NCBI GenBank assembly: GCA_036924285.1
Contig: JAYKYS010000014.1
Coordinates: forward strand, 2,170,001-2,234,000
Reading direction: 5' to 3'
Origin: Asterella californica
Lineage: Eukaryota; Streptophyta; Marchantiopsida; Marchantiales; Aytoniaceae
DNA: 64,000 nt
In this document: positions 48,845 to 60,721 of the stretch, piece by piece
How positions within the stretch are numbered: the first letter of the stretch is position 1
Layout: each line of letters begins with the position of its first letter
Program-made: the position numbers and the translations under genes
The notes under the pieces: model-generated
Told to the model about the DNA's origin: nothing
Databases searched by the model: none
What the model saw: the letters and a program-made list of their open reading frames with translations, nothing else

Positions 48845-50325
48845 TAACGAATGTGAAAACCCACCTGTCATATACGCTTGATCACTGCGAAATCAATATA
48901 AAAAAGATGATGCAGCGTATATAATGAAGAAAAAAATGTGAAAAAAGTAAAATAAATGAGGAAAAAAATGAATGGCTAAAATGGCATTTTGACGGAAAAT
49001 AAAAACGAAAAAACCTTGTTGCAGAACCCGGATAAGTGAAAAGCTTTAGTACATCATGGACTTGTATTTTTTCTTGCGTAGGACCTTTAATTAGCAAGAA
49101 AACAGAAACATACATTAACATGACACTGACCCGCAACTGTCTACACTAAACTGCTTGGAGTGTATAAGAATAGGGGATCAACTTTAAAGTCTTGGTCCCC
49201 TACTATTGAAAGACTGTCTCGAACTAGACTGTACTGAACTAGAATTGGCAGTTGAACCTACCGAAGTGACATGTAAGATAGATGAACTCCATGGTATTGT
49301 GTGCATTCACATTACTCGGGATTCCTTGATGCTCCTAATCTATAATATAGGTTCTGTCTACATTTTATACGTTTCTTGCTTTCTTACATCTGCAGCATAT
49401 GTTTCGTGCTCTGCGAGGCAGACTGACATGGATCTAAGCCTTAGACCAATTATCAAAGAAGCAATTCTGACTCCTCGGCATTTTGGCTTGATAAATTTTG
49501 ACTTTTTACTTGTTTTCTTGTTGAATCTTTCTGTCGTCTCATCCGTGTCCATCTCGTTGCAAAAGATCATGATCTAATAGAGATGCTCTTGGACTTTTCA
49601 GGTTTATCCTCAACTTGACGAAGAAAGTTTGTAATACTCTTCTCTTTGTTTCACACTTGATCATAGAGATGCGTCTACAATCTAAACACTTCATTACCGA
49701 GGTACATCGTTTGCAAGTCAAAGATTTCATTATCGAGTTAAAACGTGTATTCATGAAAGCACTCGTATATTCGGTTTATAACTTTGTAAGATCGAACCAG
49801 ACTACTAACTATGTTCTTTGAGTTATATAAATACATAATTTTTCTTTGAGTTATATAATGCGATTGTAAAGTGATAAGTTTTATATGCGCGTGAGAGAAT
49901 TTGATGTCAAACATGGACTTGGTGATCCATCGTGCATCACATTTGTTAGCAAGTAGATGTAAGCTTGGAACCAAAGCGGAAACCGTATGAAGGAATGTCA
50001 ACAAGCAGGAACTAAGATGCTTATTAAGGTGACTTGTCCATGTACCTGTCTCATGACACGTGCTGAGTTTGATTTTACTAATTGGATGTGAGTAGTTAGA
50101 GTTGTTACAGGAAACGGGAGATATGGAGCGATCTTGATGTTATTTATTTCATCTCAATAGAAGTCGTTAGAGGAAACGGGAGATATGAAGAGAGGTTACG
50201 GTCTCCTTAGTCTGAGAGATATGCATGAGAGGAAAAATTGTGAATTTTTGGATTCTCTCTAGTCTAGTAGATATGAGAGGGATGGTTATGAATCTTTGAT
50301 ACTTGCTAGCTTTGTCTAGATCTGG
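48845..50325. other. Region without a supported gene
   Basis: The largest ORF (49206-49577, plus) has hydrophobic runs but no domain. A 17-bp direct repeat AGGAAACGGGAGATATG occurs near 50109 and 50173 in DNA resembling an LTR or promoter just before copy B. Confidence 0.4.
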
Positions 50326-50330
50326 TCTTG

Positions 50331-50340
50331 TATATAAATT
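50331..50340 (+). promoter_or_regulatory. TATA box candidate before family copy B
   Basis: TATATAAATT lies about 200 bp ahead of the first SAM-like coding sequence of copy B. A similar GATATATAAG at 53181-53190 precedes copy C at a comparable distance. Confidence 0.3.
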
Positions 50341-51357
50341 CCACTTCTCGACTAGATACTATTCTAAGTTCGCGCTTGATGTTCTAACCTTCATACTTGT
50401 AGTGAGCAGACAAGGTTAACTTGTCCAAGCAAAGTTACTATGGTAGAGTGGATGTAGAAATCCTTCCTTCTCGTGTAGAGATAGAGAGATATACATGTTC
50501 GGAGTTAGTCCTGAAGCTACAGAGTTTCTTGCACTTTCAAGACTGTTTTTGAGTTTATGTCTCAAAACATAGACGGATTTGTTTTTCTGAAGTTGATTGA
50601 AGCAGCTCTTTCTCACGTTAGTCATTTCTCGCTTGGTCATTCTCTGAAGTTGGAGAGCTTTATTCAATTTTATCATAAACAACTTGCCACGTTAGAAGTG
50701 TCTCATCTGCACTCGAGAAAAAATAACTTTTTTTCTTAGTTGAGAGTCGACTGTAAGAAGTCAGCAATGCAGTTGAATATCTGCTTACAATCAGTAGAGC
50801 AAGTGAATGCACAGGCCTCGATGAAAGATAAAGATGTCATCTCTATCCTTGAGCGATGATCTTGAAGTCTCTTACGACAGGATATTTTTAAAATGCCCGC
50901 TTGGGACTAATAAGTATTTTCAAAGGTATTACAGCAAGAAATACCTTATCCATTATCATTCCGCTCAAAATCTAGGTCGCAATGAGAATATCAGAACGAT
51001 GCAGAGTTGATCTCTGAACTCAGAAGGCCAAAAATAATTATTGCAAAAGTTCAAAACCAATCGTCAACGAAAGGATGCAATCAAAATTTTATGAGAAAGA
51101 GAGAGCCAGAGTTAGAGAATCTTCAGTTCCAACTTGATAGAAGTATGAAAGCTTTTCGATGAAAATTTGATGATATTTATAGTCATTGGTTTGTGAACTT
51201 TCATAAACCCAACAAAGGATTGAAGTGTTCTACATCTACATCTAGTTGTACCGCATCTCAGGAAGAAGATGGGGTTCCAGAGACAAAAGGTGTAGGTCCG
51301 GAGTTAACGTCAGATAAACACTCACGAGAAGAATTGCATGCTTGGTCTTACGTACCA

Positions 51358-51597
51358 ACACATGACGTATCAGTTGGTGTTGATTCTAGACCTTCGGGTA
51401 TAACAGATCTTGCTAATTCTACTGCAGTCCATGGTTATTTTACTACGTCAGTTTCTGATATATCAGCACATGACGTATCAGTTGATGGTGATCCTAGGCC
51501 TTCGAGTGCAACCATGGACTGCAGCAGATCTTGCTGATTCTGCTGCAATCCATGGTTATTTTACTACATCAGTTTGTGGTGATTCTTATACTAACGG
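51358..51597 (+). repeat. Tandem direct repeat, 120-bp period, in copy B
   Basis: Two units start at ACATGACGTATCAGTTG (51358 and 51478). They encode HDVSV..D.RPS and HGYFTTSV twice. Unit 2 differs by a small inserted inverted sequence, listed next. Confidence 0.85.
51510..51557. repeat. 18-bp fold-back created by a short inverted insertion
   Basis: Arms AACCATGGACTGCAGCAG and CTGCTGCAATCCATGGTT pair at 17 of 18 positions, loop 12 nt. The sister repeat unit at 51400-51435 has only the right-arm sequence, so the left arm (CCATGGACTGCAG) is an insertion copied in reverse from nearby. Confidence 0.85.
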
Positions 51598-52180
51598 AGA
51601 CACTTCTAATACTGAGAAGGAGGAATTTTCTCTCCAAATGCAATCAGAGAATAGCATATTACTTATGATGACTATTGCATGTCCAGACTCAGTGGAGAAA
51701 ACTATCAAGAGAGAAAAATTCACAAAAACAAGAACAATAGAAGAATATGTGAACCTGATCGTGCTCTTCCCTTTGCCCATGGGAGTCTCATCAATTGTGT
51801 CAATTCAAGTCCATGTGAAACATGGTTAGTTCAAATAATTAAGTTGTTGCGCACAGACAAAGAACTCTCACATATAGAGCTTTCTTCGTGTGACACAGTC
51901 TTCCAGAACATGCAAATATGCAAATTAAACATGTGAAGGAGATAAAGAAATATGCTTTCAACATTTTTTTCCGTTCATTTGTGTTTTATGTTTATGCATT
52001 CTTACTTTTATTCGAAGTATTGCTGGTTTCACGTATTGAATATTGTAGATAATTCTTTTGCAAGGACAAATTTTTGAATTACCCATAGTGTACCTTTCTG
52101 TTGAAACTGTGAGCACAATATCTTTTTCAGTGGAATCAAACTCGGAATCATCATTCAAAGTTGTCCGTACTCTTTTATGT

Positions 52181-53460
52181 TAAAAAATCTCCTTTTTGAG
52201 TGGACTTTGTCCAAAGAATCCAAGTGATAGGAGTTTAAAAGTCAAGATGGATGATGTTTCATTACATTGCTAGTTTCGAAATAGAACACAAGTTACTGTT
52301 ATATGTGATGTCCAAGTTATGTAACAGTTACTTGAACTAACAGAAGAATAATTAAATTGCTCTTGGAAAGGAGAATCCCAAACTGATATACGAGAAATTT
52401 AAAAAAAAATTTCTTATATTGTATCGAGTAGCCTGTTTTCTTCTATGTAGAAAGTAAATTATTAAATATAAAGAACCACTTGTGTTGGAAATAGTCAAAC
52501 CTGGATAAGGCAAACTGGATAAGACTTAATAGTATAAACCCTGGATATATGCAAGGTCTCTGTATACTTTCTCCAGAAGAATACAACCGTTACGGTAGTA
52601 ATGCAATTTTGCACTTACGGTTATTTGGAAGGTTTTACTTACACAAAATTCACTATATTAGATCTTAAGTATATAAATGCAAACCTTCGTTATGATACAC
52701 GCTGAAGAGAAGGATATAAGGCCGTTACTATACTCTCTTCTTAGATTCTTTGTCCCGAAACTTAATACTGTAGAACTCTATGTTCTATACTCTACTCATG
52801 TTTAATGTGATGTTACTAATTTATAACAATAATAATAATCAATGGATATGTTTATCGGTAATCTCATATATAACGAGCACTTATGAAGGGTACTTATAAG
52901 TGCAACGTCTACACGTTTGGCAGTTACGCATACTAGATGCAAACCCTCTGGAGTCTGTAAGTACAAGCTGCCGTGCTACACTTATCCAGGTACGACTGTA
53001 CATGTACAGCGTGTACTACATATATGTACAGTCGTACCTGGATAAGTGTAATAGACGGGAGGAACAGTATGCAAGGCGGGATTGTCAAACTCAGCGGGAG
53101 ATTAGAGGGGAGAAACGTCCAAAGTTGATTACCAGAGAGAGAGAAAATTTGATCACCTCAAGATAACCTAGAGCAAAGTAGATATATAAGTCTAGCTTAC
53201 TTCGCTTGGAGCTTCATTCACTCTTCTTTTTTTGCTCCTTTGTCTTACCATGGCTGCTGGCACGGAGTTAGCCGAATGAGTGTTGAAACCTACATCATTT
53301 AGAGTTTCATCTGTTTACAGACTGCATGTGTTCAAATCAATGTTTCACTGTTTCTATCATTTCAAGTGTACGATTATGAGTGCAAGAGTCTACAACTGTG
53401 AGAGTTCTAGATAAATGAGAAGTTGCATGCAAGAGTCTCATACTTGAAGACAAAATGAGA
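52181..53460. other. Spacer between family copies B and C
   Basis: AT-rich, no supported ORF. It holds the 27-bp palindrome at 52977 and a putative TATA box (53181) ahead of copy C. Confidence 0.4.
52977..53050. repeat. 27-bp perfect fold-back palindrome
   Basis: Left arm 52977-53003 (TACACTTATCCAGGTACGAC then TGTACAT) is exactly complementary to 53024-53050, with a 20-nt loop. It is the longest perfect palindrome seen in the window. Confidence 0.92.
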
Positions 53461-53464
53461 CAAC

Positions 53465-54031
53465 ATGTCTGAATGGATCAAAGTAGGATTTTCATCAGGC
53501 TCAGAAATAGAAGATTACACTTGTTTGGAGTTGACACAAAAACTACAGAGCTATTTGGATTGTCTATTTGACTCACTGTGTGAGCTTATCACACAAAATG
53601 TAGATGGTTATGTTTTTCTCAAACTGTCAGGAGCAGCTCTGTTTCATATGGGTTTTTTTTCTGTAGGTCATATTATTAAGCTTCAGAGTTTACTGCAATT
53701 TTATGAATGTGATGGGATGACAGAAGCGTCAATTCCGACACATGTGTCAGTAAAGAAACTCAACAGGAATTCCAAAATAGTATACATTCCTGCGCTAAAT
53801 CAGTCATCTGCCATCGCCATTCTGTCAGCTATTCCACCTGTCTTTTTTGAAAAGAGAAACTGTACAGACTCGCCGAATGCAGATCTCGGGTTCTCATATG
53901 AGAGAATTTTCAAGAAACGTCCAAGTGGAATAGAAAAGTTCTTACATCAGTTCTATGGCAAGAAGTATTTAGCTTGTTATCATAGAAGTCAGAATCTCAT
54001 TCATAACCGCAACATTCGGAAAGTGATCTAG
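53465..54031 (+). pseudogene. SAM/FAHG family copy C, N-terminal part
   Basis: A continuous 188-residue frame opens with MSEWIKVGFSSGSEIEDY. It then has a SAM-like domain (residues about 25-80: LQSYLDCLFDSLCE, QNVDGYVFLKL, ALFHMGFFSVGHIIKLQSLL). The hydrophobic pattern and the G-H-x-x-K-L turn are those of sterile alpha motifs. Next come a linker and SYERIFKKRPSG...FYGKKYLACYHRSQNL, matching copy B. It ends at 54031, and the rest of the gene lies inverted at 54107-54800. This N-terminal part is the best-preserved member. Confidence 0.5.
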
Positions 54032-54106
54032 AATGCAGAAGGTCTCGTTCTTTTGAAGTTTGACACATGTCGACAGCGTAAAGATCCTATACATGATTAC
54101 GCTTAA

Positions 54107-54800
54107 AGGAATGAACATGTTCGCCAGTTCTTTGTCAACTTGTAGAAGTTTGGTGACTCCAACAATCCATGACTCATAAGGCTCCGTCTTCACTCCCATT
54201 ATCAATTCTCCATGTGCAAACGGTCGAGTTTTCTCAACTTTGAGAATTTTTTCATTGCTTTCTGTGCGGAGTTGTTGCTCTCTGATTACGAAATCATCTT
54301 TGCCTCTCATATCTGATACTGTTATGAGAGTAAACAATAACTTATGCGACTGAGACAACTGTAAGAATTCAGCGGCGTCATTGAAATCATCTTGATATCC
54401 TGAGGATGTAGTTACAAGACAGGTTCAAGTGTTACCAGTACTGCTTCCGCCGCTCAAACTGACTTCTTTGGATGCTTCTATCTTCACTGCCATGTCTTGC
54501 TTTCCACCTCTGAAGCTTCGCTCAAACTGACTTCTTTGGATGCTTCTATCTTCACTGCAATGTCTTGCTTTCTACCTCTGAAGCTTCTGCTTCTAGAACT
54601 TATCTTTGTTGTCTCGCGCTTGACAGTCACATTGTGTTTGTGATCGTTCACAAACCAATGCGAATAAATATCTTCTGGTTTCCATCTGAAAGTTTTGACA
54701 CCTCCTTCCACCATGAACTGAAGGTTTTCAAGTTATGGTTTTGTCTGGTAAAGAAAGTTTAAAGGCAAGCTCGAAGTCCTTCCGGACTCTTCGGGTACTA
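54107..54800 (-). pseudogene. SAM/FAHG family copy C, inverted C-terminal part
   Basis: Read leftward: ENLQF and KTFRWKPEDIYSHWFVNDHKHN (54780-54640), a Lys/Ser/Glu-rich segment with SKEVSLSEASE, then an intron-like gap. The exon starting VSDMRGKDDFVIREQQLR contains KTRPFAHGELIMGVKTEPY and TKLLQVDKEL, and sequence similarity to copy A stops near 54107. The order equals that of copy B, but the strand is opposite to the copy C N-terminal half. Confidence 0.5.
54451..54586. repeat. 68-bp tandem duplication
   Basis: CGCTCAAACTGACTTCTTTG starts both units (54451 and 54519). The units differ at two positions. 68 is not a multiple of three, so the duplication shifts the frame of copy C. Confidence 0.9.
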
Positions 54801-54854
54801 GATAGTCAACACTCTAAAGTGACAGTCACTGTGGTTGGACCTGTTAAATTAGGT

Positions 54855-54892
54855 GTGCAACTACAGGAGCAAATTAGCTCCAGTAGTTGCAC
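54855..54892. repeat. 16-bp fold-back palindrome
   Basis: GTGCAACTACAGGAGC and GCTCCAGTAGTTGCAC pair at 15 of 16 positions around a 6-nt loop, beside copy C. Confidence 0.88.
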
Positions 54893-55193
54893 TTCATTAT
54901 CTACACCACTAGTACTATTTGCATATTGAAATTTCCACCGTTTTGATCTTTTTCACTCATGCTGTTGTTTTCTATTCGCTCCACGGTTTCGACCAGTTTG
55001 CAATTGATGATGAGTGGATTGTATTGTTCAGCTGGGTAAGGCAAGTTGGGTACAAGAGTTCAAATTCGAAGCAATGATGTTAAAATCATATTCTATAATT
55101 AAATACCTTTACGGTCGTGAGAAAATCACAAGCACAGCTCTGGAATCTAGGTGCCTTGGTGATCTCGAGGCATAGTACTCGCCGTTTCATACG

Positions 55194-55311
55194 GTGACTC
55201 CCATGGCCTCGAGCTCACGACCTGCTCCCATGCCCAACTCACGTGATCGATCAAGTAGTATAACAAGTAGGAAAGCTGTACTGAGTGAAGCATCACGAAA
55301 ACAGCAAGTTT
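55194..55311 (+). pseudogene. Plus-strand ORF interrupted by copia 2 (left fragment)
   Basis: A Ser/Arg-rich reading frame (MASSSRPAPMPNSRDRSSSI, SEASRKQQV) runs into the LTR. It resumes in the same frame after the right LTR (60722-60827, HRIPRQRKYDSTSTG), which ends at a stop after SKYFG. Beyond a one-base shift, DELFLFDLISLASLLRKLNGY follows. No family recognised. The uninterrupted frame across the insertion suggests a former exon. Confidence 0.4.
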
Positions 55312-55600
55312 TGTCACGATGTATGGCAGCAAGAACCCAATTCATAGCACCACTCCAACAGGGGAGGAAAACCTTCTAACAAGGAAGGAGGCTCTCGCAG
55401 CCTTCACAAGAGGAAGAAAAGAAAGAACAGAGTATCACTAAAGAGACTTACTTGGGGGCAGAGCCCCTTCTCAATATATAGGGAGAGTCAAAAGACTTTT
55501 GGGGTTGGATCTCCGTAACATAGTTGTGCCAAAGTCTTACAGGACTTGTGCCCAAAGTCTTACAGGACTTCAAGAGCCTGTACTACTACACATGTCAACA
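55312..55600 (-). repeat. Copia 2 3' LTR (289 bp)
   Basis: TGTCACGATG...CATGTCAACA. It matches the LTR at 60433-60721 at all but about nine positions, and both copies are 289 bp. The flanking base strings are AGTTT (left) and AGTTC (right), a near-perfect target duplication. Confidence 0.93.
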
Positions 55601-58600
55601 GTCCCCCTCAAGCTCATATCAATATCCTTAACACCTAGACATAATCTGAAAATATCAAATTTATCTCTAGGTAAAGCTTTAGTAAATATATCAGCAACTT
55701 GTTCACCTGTAGGTACATATCTCAGATCTATTTCTCCAGCCAATACTTTTTCTCGAATAAAGTGATAATGAACCTCTATATGCTTGGTCCTAGCATGGAA
55801 AACAGGATTAGAAGTAAGTTTAATACTGCTGATATTGTCTGTGTGTAAAACAACATGGTCAAAAAAATTCCACACCCATATCTTTCAATAAGATATGAAG
55901 CCAAACGGAATCGCAAGTAGCATTAGTGGCACCTCTGTATTCTGCTTCAGTCGATGACAGAGCAACTGTAGGTTGCTTCTTCGACTGCCAGCTAACAGCA
56001 TAGTCTCCAAGGCTGAAGACAAAACCTGACGTAGATCTTTTATCTTGAGCACTTCCTGCCCAGTCTGCATCAGTAAAACCATGTAACAAGAGAGGACCAC
56101 CCGCTGCGTAGTGAAGTCCATACTGGATTGTGAACTTCACGTATCGTAGAATCTGTCGAACCGCATCAAGATGAGGTTTCCTAGGTGCCTGCATGAACTG
56201 ACTAACTAGACCTACATCATAACTTAGATCAGGTCTAGTAATGATCAAGTAGATCAGGCTGCCTACAATCTGTCTATAGAAATTAGTATCTGCTAATAGC
56301 TCACCATCCTCAGCATTCAACTTCAGAGAAGATGCAAGAGGAGTAGAGATAGGCTTACAAGCTGTCATTCCAAACTGTTCTAGCTTATTCAGAGCATACT
56401 GTCTCTGTAACAACCATGTATCACCTCCATCCTTGATGAACTCAATAGCTAGAAAGTACTTTAGTTCATCTAGATCTTTCATATCAAACTCTCCTTTCAG
56501 CTGATCTTTCACCTGCTTGATAAGGCTCTTAGAGGTACCAGTGATAACAAGATCATCTACATAGATGATGATCAATACTGTGTTATCATCGACCTGCAAG
56601 GAGTACAATGAGGAGTCTGAACTACAAAGACGGAAGCCAAGCAATCGTAGAAACGAGTTAATCTTGACATTCCAAGCTCTTGGAGCTTGCTTAAGTCCAT
56701 ACAAGGACTTCTGGAGTCTACAAACTTTATTTGGATACCTCTGATCTTCGTATCCGAGGGGTTGCACCATGTAGACCTCCTCCTGCAGACCTCCGTTCAA
56801 GAAAGCATTATTGAAGTCCATTTGCAGTTGCCATCCTTTACTTGTAGCTAATGCCACAAGGGTGCGTATGGAAGACATCTTGGCTACCGGACTGAAGGTT
56901 TCCTCAAAGTCAAGGCCATACTGCTGCGCATATCCTTTAGCCACAAGTCTCACCTTATGCCTGTGGACTGAACCATCCGAATTTCTCTTGACCTTGTAAA
57001 CCCATCTACAACCAATAGCTTTCTTACCATAAGGTAAATCAACCAGCTCCCAAGTCTGCTGATTTTGCAAAGCTGAAAGCTCAACTTGCATGGCTTCCAC
57101 CCATTTTGCTTGATGCATCGCCTCCTCAAGGGAATTCGGTTCTTGCTCATGTACGACATTCACCATGTAGGCATGGTGTTCAGCCAAGAAACCTTCACAC
57201 TGAAAACGTTGGACAGGATGTCTCGCTCTGGTGGACCTTCGCAGATCAGATTGACCTGATGGTCCAGCTTCAGATCCCTGATTTGGCTGAGCTGCTGACG
57301 TGGTCGTCAAAAGCATGCACAATATCTGCACTGCGCTGCTCATTGATCATCTGCTGCAACACTGGAGAGCTGTTGGAATGTGCAACCTGTGTAGGTTGAA
57401 CAACAGATGGAGGGACTTGAACCGTATGACAGCAACTACAGGGGCTTGGCCAGACCAAGGAGCTCTCATGCGCATTGAATGAAATACAGCACTACCACTA
57501 CCAGAACTAGTGGCTTGAGTGGTTGTAGAACCAACCTGAACTGGTTGGACAGAGAATAGAATAGGTGAAATAGCAACAGAGCTTGACGTAGCCTGATACC
57601 AAGATAACAACTCATTAAAAACAACATCTCTACTGATGAGCAGTCTCCTCGAAGTTGGGATATAACACCTATATCCTTTCGTATCAGAAGCATAGCCTAA
57701 GAAGATACACTTCTTAGCTTTCGGGTCTAGCTTGCTGCGTCTTTCATCTGGTACATGTACAAAACATATAAAACCAAACACTTTGAGACAGGAGAGGTCT
57801 GGTTTCTTGCCTACTAATACCTCGTAGGGAGTCTTCTTATGTACCGCTGCAGTTGGTGCACGGTTCATGAGGTAGACAGCACATGCAACAGCTTCTGCCC
57901 ACTCACTTAGGCATAGACTTCTCATTCAGCATCGCACGTGCTGACTCTGCAATGTGTCTGTTCTTCCTCTCTGCTACATCATTCTGTTGCGAGCTGTAGC
58001 TGCACGTGACCTCTCTCTTGATCCCATGCTCTTGCAAAAAAGTGTCAAAGTAACGAGAAATGAACTCGTCTCCTCCATCCGAACGGAGCCGTAAGATGCA
58101 ATGGTTATACTGTTTCTCAACTAGGGTCTTAAATGATTGGAACACAGCAAAGACGTCTGACTTGACCTTGAGGAAGTAGACTCACGTAAATCGCGAGAAG
58201 TCATCTATGAACGAGACGAAGTACTGAGAACCATTCAAGCTTGCTTGAGATGCAGTCCATACATCAGAATGTATCAACTCCAACACCCTAGAGGCTCTAG
58301 TGCCCTGATGGCAAAATGGCTGCCAAGCTTGCTTGCCAAACTGACAAGCTTCACAAATCAGAGATGGGATAGGAGATGTGAACTTGGGAAGACCTGTAAC
58401 TAACTCTGACGTAGGTAAGGTCTTCAACCGCTGATAGTTCATATGGCCTACTCTCTTATGCCACATCTCTAAATTTGAGATTCCAGATGTATGAACAAAC
58501 ATCGCAGCTTGAAGTTGAGGTTGAATAGCATCCAGTTTGAACAACCTTCCTACTCTTGACCCTCTGGCAACTACATTGTTATCGCTGGTTTCAACAATAC

Positions 58601-59823
58601 ATCCCTTGCTGTTGAACCGAACTTGATAACCCTGCTCCACCATCTGACCTACTGAAACTAGATTCCTAGTAATTGTGGGCATATACAGTACATCTCCCAA
58701 AGTAGAAATGTTTGAAGATGCAACAGATAGAGGAACTGTACCCACATGTGTAATGTTGTGCTGGGTATCATCACCAGTATAGACTGTTGCTGGTGTCTTC
58801 AATGGCTCCTTCTGGCTGAACCATTCACCATGTGCTGTCATGTGGTTCGAAGCTCCAGAATCAATAAACCACTCATCAGCAGGTTTGCTCATGGAACCCA
58901 TGACATGTGCCATCGTCAGAAGACTGCCATCTGAAAAAGGTTCCTCTGTCGACACCTAGTTTTGCTGTGGAAGCTTGCCAGACCTGATGTCTGCTTGTCT
59001 CTTGAAGCAGGTCTTGATCACATGACCTTTGGTGTTGCAGTATGCACAGAACCGCTGCTCACCCCCGCCTTTAGCTTGCTGTTGCTAATGGTCAGGTCGA
59101 AGGTTCTGTTGCTGCTGAGAGAACTGACCTCGACCAGAAGAACCAAATCCGTTCTTATGTCTACCACCGAAGCTCTTTCCTCGTCCTCTGCCTCTACCTC
59201 CAGCAAAGAAAACTTGCTCTTGTGATGAGACAGAACCACCATTGCCCTGAAGACGAATCTCTTCTGACACTAACATAGGAACAATTCATCGAACTTGGGA
59301 AAAGTATCCCTGACAGCAATGGAAGTCTTGAAAGGTTTGTACTCTTTCCCAAGACCATTGATGGTGTGTAGGATGAGATCATCATCCTCAACTTTCAACC
59401 CTATGCTGTTAAGTTGCTCAACTAGACCTCTCACTTGATAAACATAATCTGTAATGCTCAATGAACCCTTCTTAACATCCAAGAGTTGCTGCTTGAGTTG
59501 TAACTTACGAGCTTTGGTAGATGTCTGGAAAACATTAGCTAGTGCATCCCAAACCTCTTGGGGGTATCAACAAACTGTATGTAACCAAACATGGAAGGTG
59601 AGACACACAAAGAAAGATAATGCACAGCTTGACAAGCTCGTTTGTTCCATGCATCAACATCAGGATCTGTATCAACTCCAACGGGTTTCGCATCTGTCCC
59701 CGTGACCAAGCCAAACAGGCTTTGGCCTTTCAAGAAGGAGGACATGCGATACTTCCATATGGAGTAGTTGTTTTTGTCTAAAGGCTCACCGGTAATGGCT
59801 GAAAACGTATCTATGCTACTCAT
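55570..59823 (-). pseudogene. Copia element 2: full gag-pol, lightly decayed
   Basis: Ty1/copia order read leftward. Gag from 59823 (MSSIDTFSAITGEPLDKNNY) has frame breaks near 59540-59270. A complete CCHC knuckle CAYCNTKGHVIKTC lies near 59030. An in-frame TAG follows KLPQQN. Protease WFIDSGASNHMT begins the 58955-58182 frame, with the GAG-pre-integrase zinc domain (HKRVGHMNY...CEAC). Integrase has HSDVW, LRSDGGDEF and QQNDVAERKNR, then the tail GKKPDLSCLKVFGF. RT (57343-55859) has GCRWVYKVKR, LQMDFNNAFLNG and catalytic IYVDDLVITG. RNase H has DADWAGSAQDKRSTSGF, ALSSTEAEYRG and ADIFTKALPRDKF, crossing one last frame change. A polypurine tract (AGCTTGAGGGGGAC, minus) abuts the 3' LTR. Confidence 0.93.
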
Positions 59824-60420
59824 GATGGATTAGACGTAAGAAACGAAGATACAGACAGTGTCTCTGAACAGATCGGAATTTCACCCAATGATAGAAATGT
59901 TGATTCTAGGGTTATATAGATGTAGGTCTGGACGTAGGTCTATGTGACGCAAACTGTCAGAATGTCTAAAACATGTCGTTTACATCTTCAAATACGTGGT
60001 CAAAGTACAGTTGACTGTATGTCCTAAAATGAAATAGCTCGGAATGAGTCCAGAAAAATTTCGTTGGGTAGATACTGCGCAATCTGTACTCTAACTTGTC
60101 CGTTTTGGCTAAAAATGAGTAGAAGATCCTAAAAAATGCAGTCAAAGCTTGTTGATTGACTATAATTGTGAAAACTCTCACAGAGACACACAACAAACAC
60201 AGCAGAGGGACAATTCGAAAATTCAGAACCTGTCTCCAACGCTGTCATTCCTTGCTGCACCAGAAAAAATGATGTCTGGACTTTCGAAAGTAGCTCCAAA
60301 CAGCAAGGACGCCTATTAGAGTTTCGCCTCAAGAGAAATCTCCATGTGCAAAAAATTGCAGCACCTCCACTTGCAATCTGAGTCCTCTGTATGTCTCCAA
60401 TCTCTAATTCCTTCACTCAA

Positions 60421-60432
60421 GCTCTGATACCA
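60421..60432 (-). other. Primer-binding site of copia 2
   Basis: On the minus strand TGGTATCAGAGC directly follows the 5' LTR. It is complementary to the 3' end of plant initiator tRNA-Met, the usual copia primer. Confidence 0.92.
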
Positions 60433-60721
60433 TGTCACGATGTATGGCAGCAAGAACCCAATTCATAGCACCACTCCAACAGGGGAGGAAAACCTTCTAA
60501 CAAGGAAGGAGGCTCTCGCAACCTCCACAAGAGGGAGAAAAGAAGGAACAAAGTATCACTAAAGAGACTTACTTGGGGGCAGAGCCCCTTCTCAATATAT
60601 AGGGAGAGTCAAAAGACTTTTGGGGTTGGGTCTCCGTAACATAGTTGTGCCAAAATCTTACAGGACTTGTGCCCAAAGTCTTACAGGACTTCAGGAGCTT
60701 GTACTACTACACATGTCAACA
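60433..60721 (-). repeat. Copia 2 5' LTR (289 bp)
   Basis: TGTCACGATG...CATGTCAACA in window orientation. All nine differences I count from the other LTR are transitions (A/G or C/T), with no indel. CTCAATATATAGGG contains the likely TATA element. Confidence 0.93.

Larger units (their letters stand above)
50440..52180 (+). pseudogene. Unrecognised SAM/FAHG family, copy B
   Basis: This copy shows the whole order of the family. 50500-50690: a SAM-like domain (QNIDGFVFLKLIEAALSH, SLGHSLKLESFI). 50860-51010: a block SYDRIFLKCPLG...YYSKKYL..YHSAQNL. 51100-51210: a helix, then DIYSHWFVN.HK. 51210-51600: a Ser/Thr/Asp-rich repeat part. 51690-51890: LPFAHGSLI...SPCETWLVQIIKLLRTDKEL. 52050-52180: an exon ELPIVYLSVETV. 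Stops (for example after RTMQS and MKAFR) and frame shifts occur, so it is probably dead. SAM domains usually mediate protein self-association; the other blocks are unknown to me. Confidence 0.5.
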
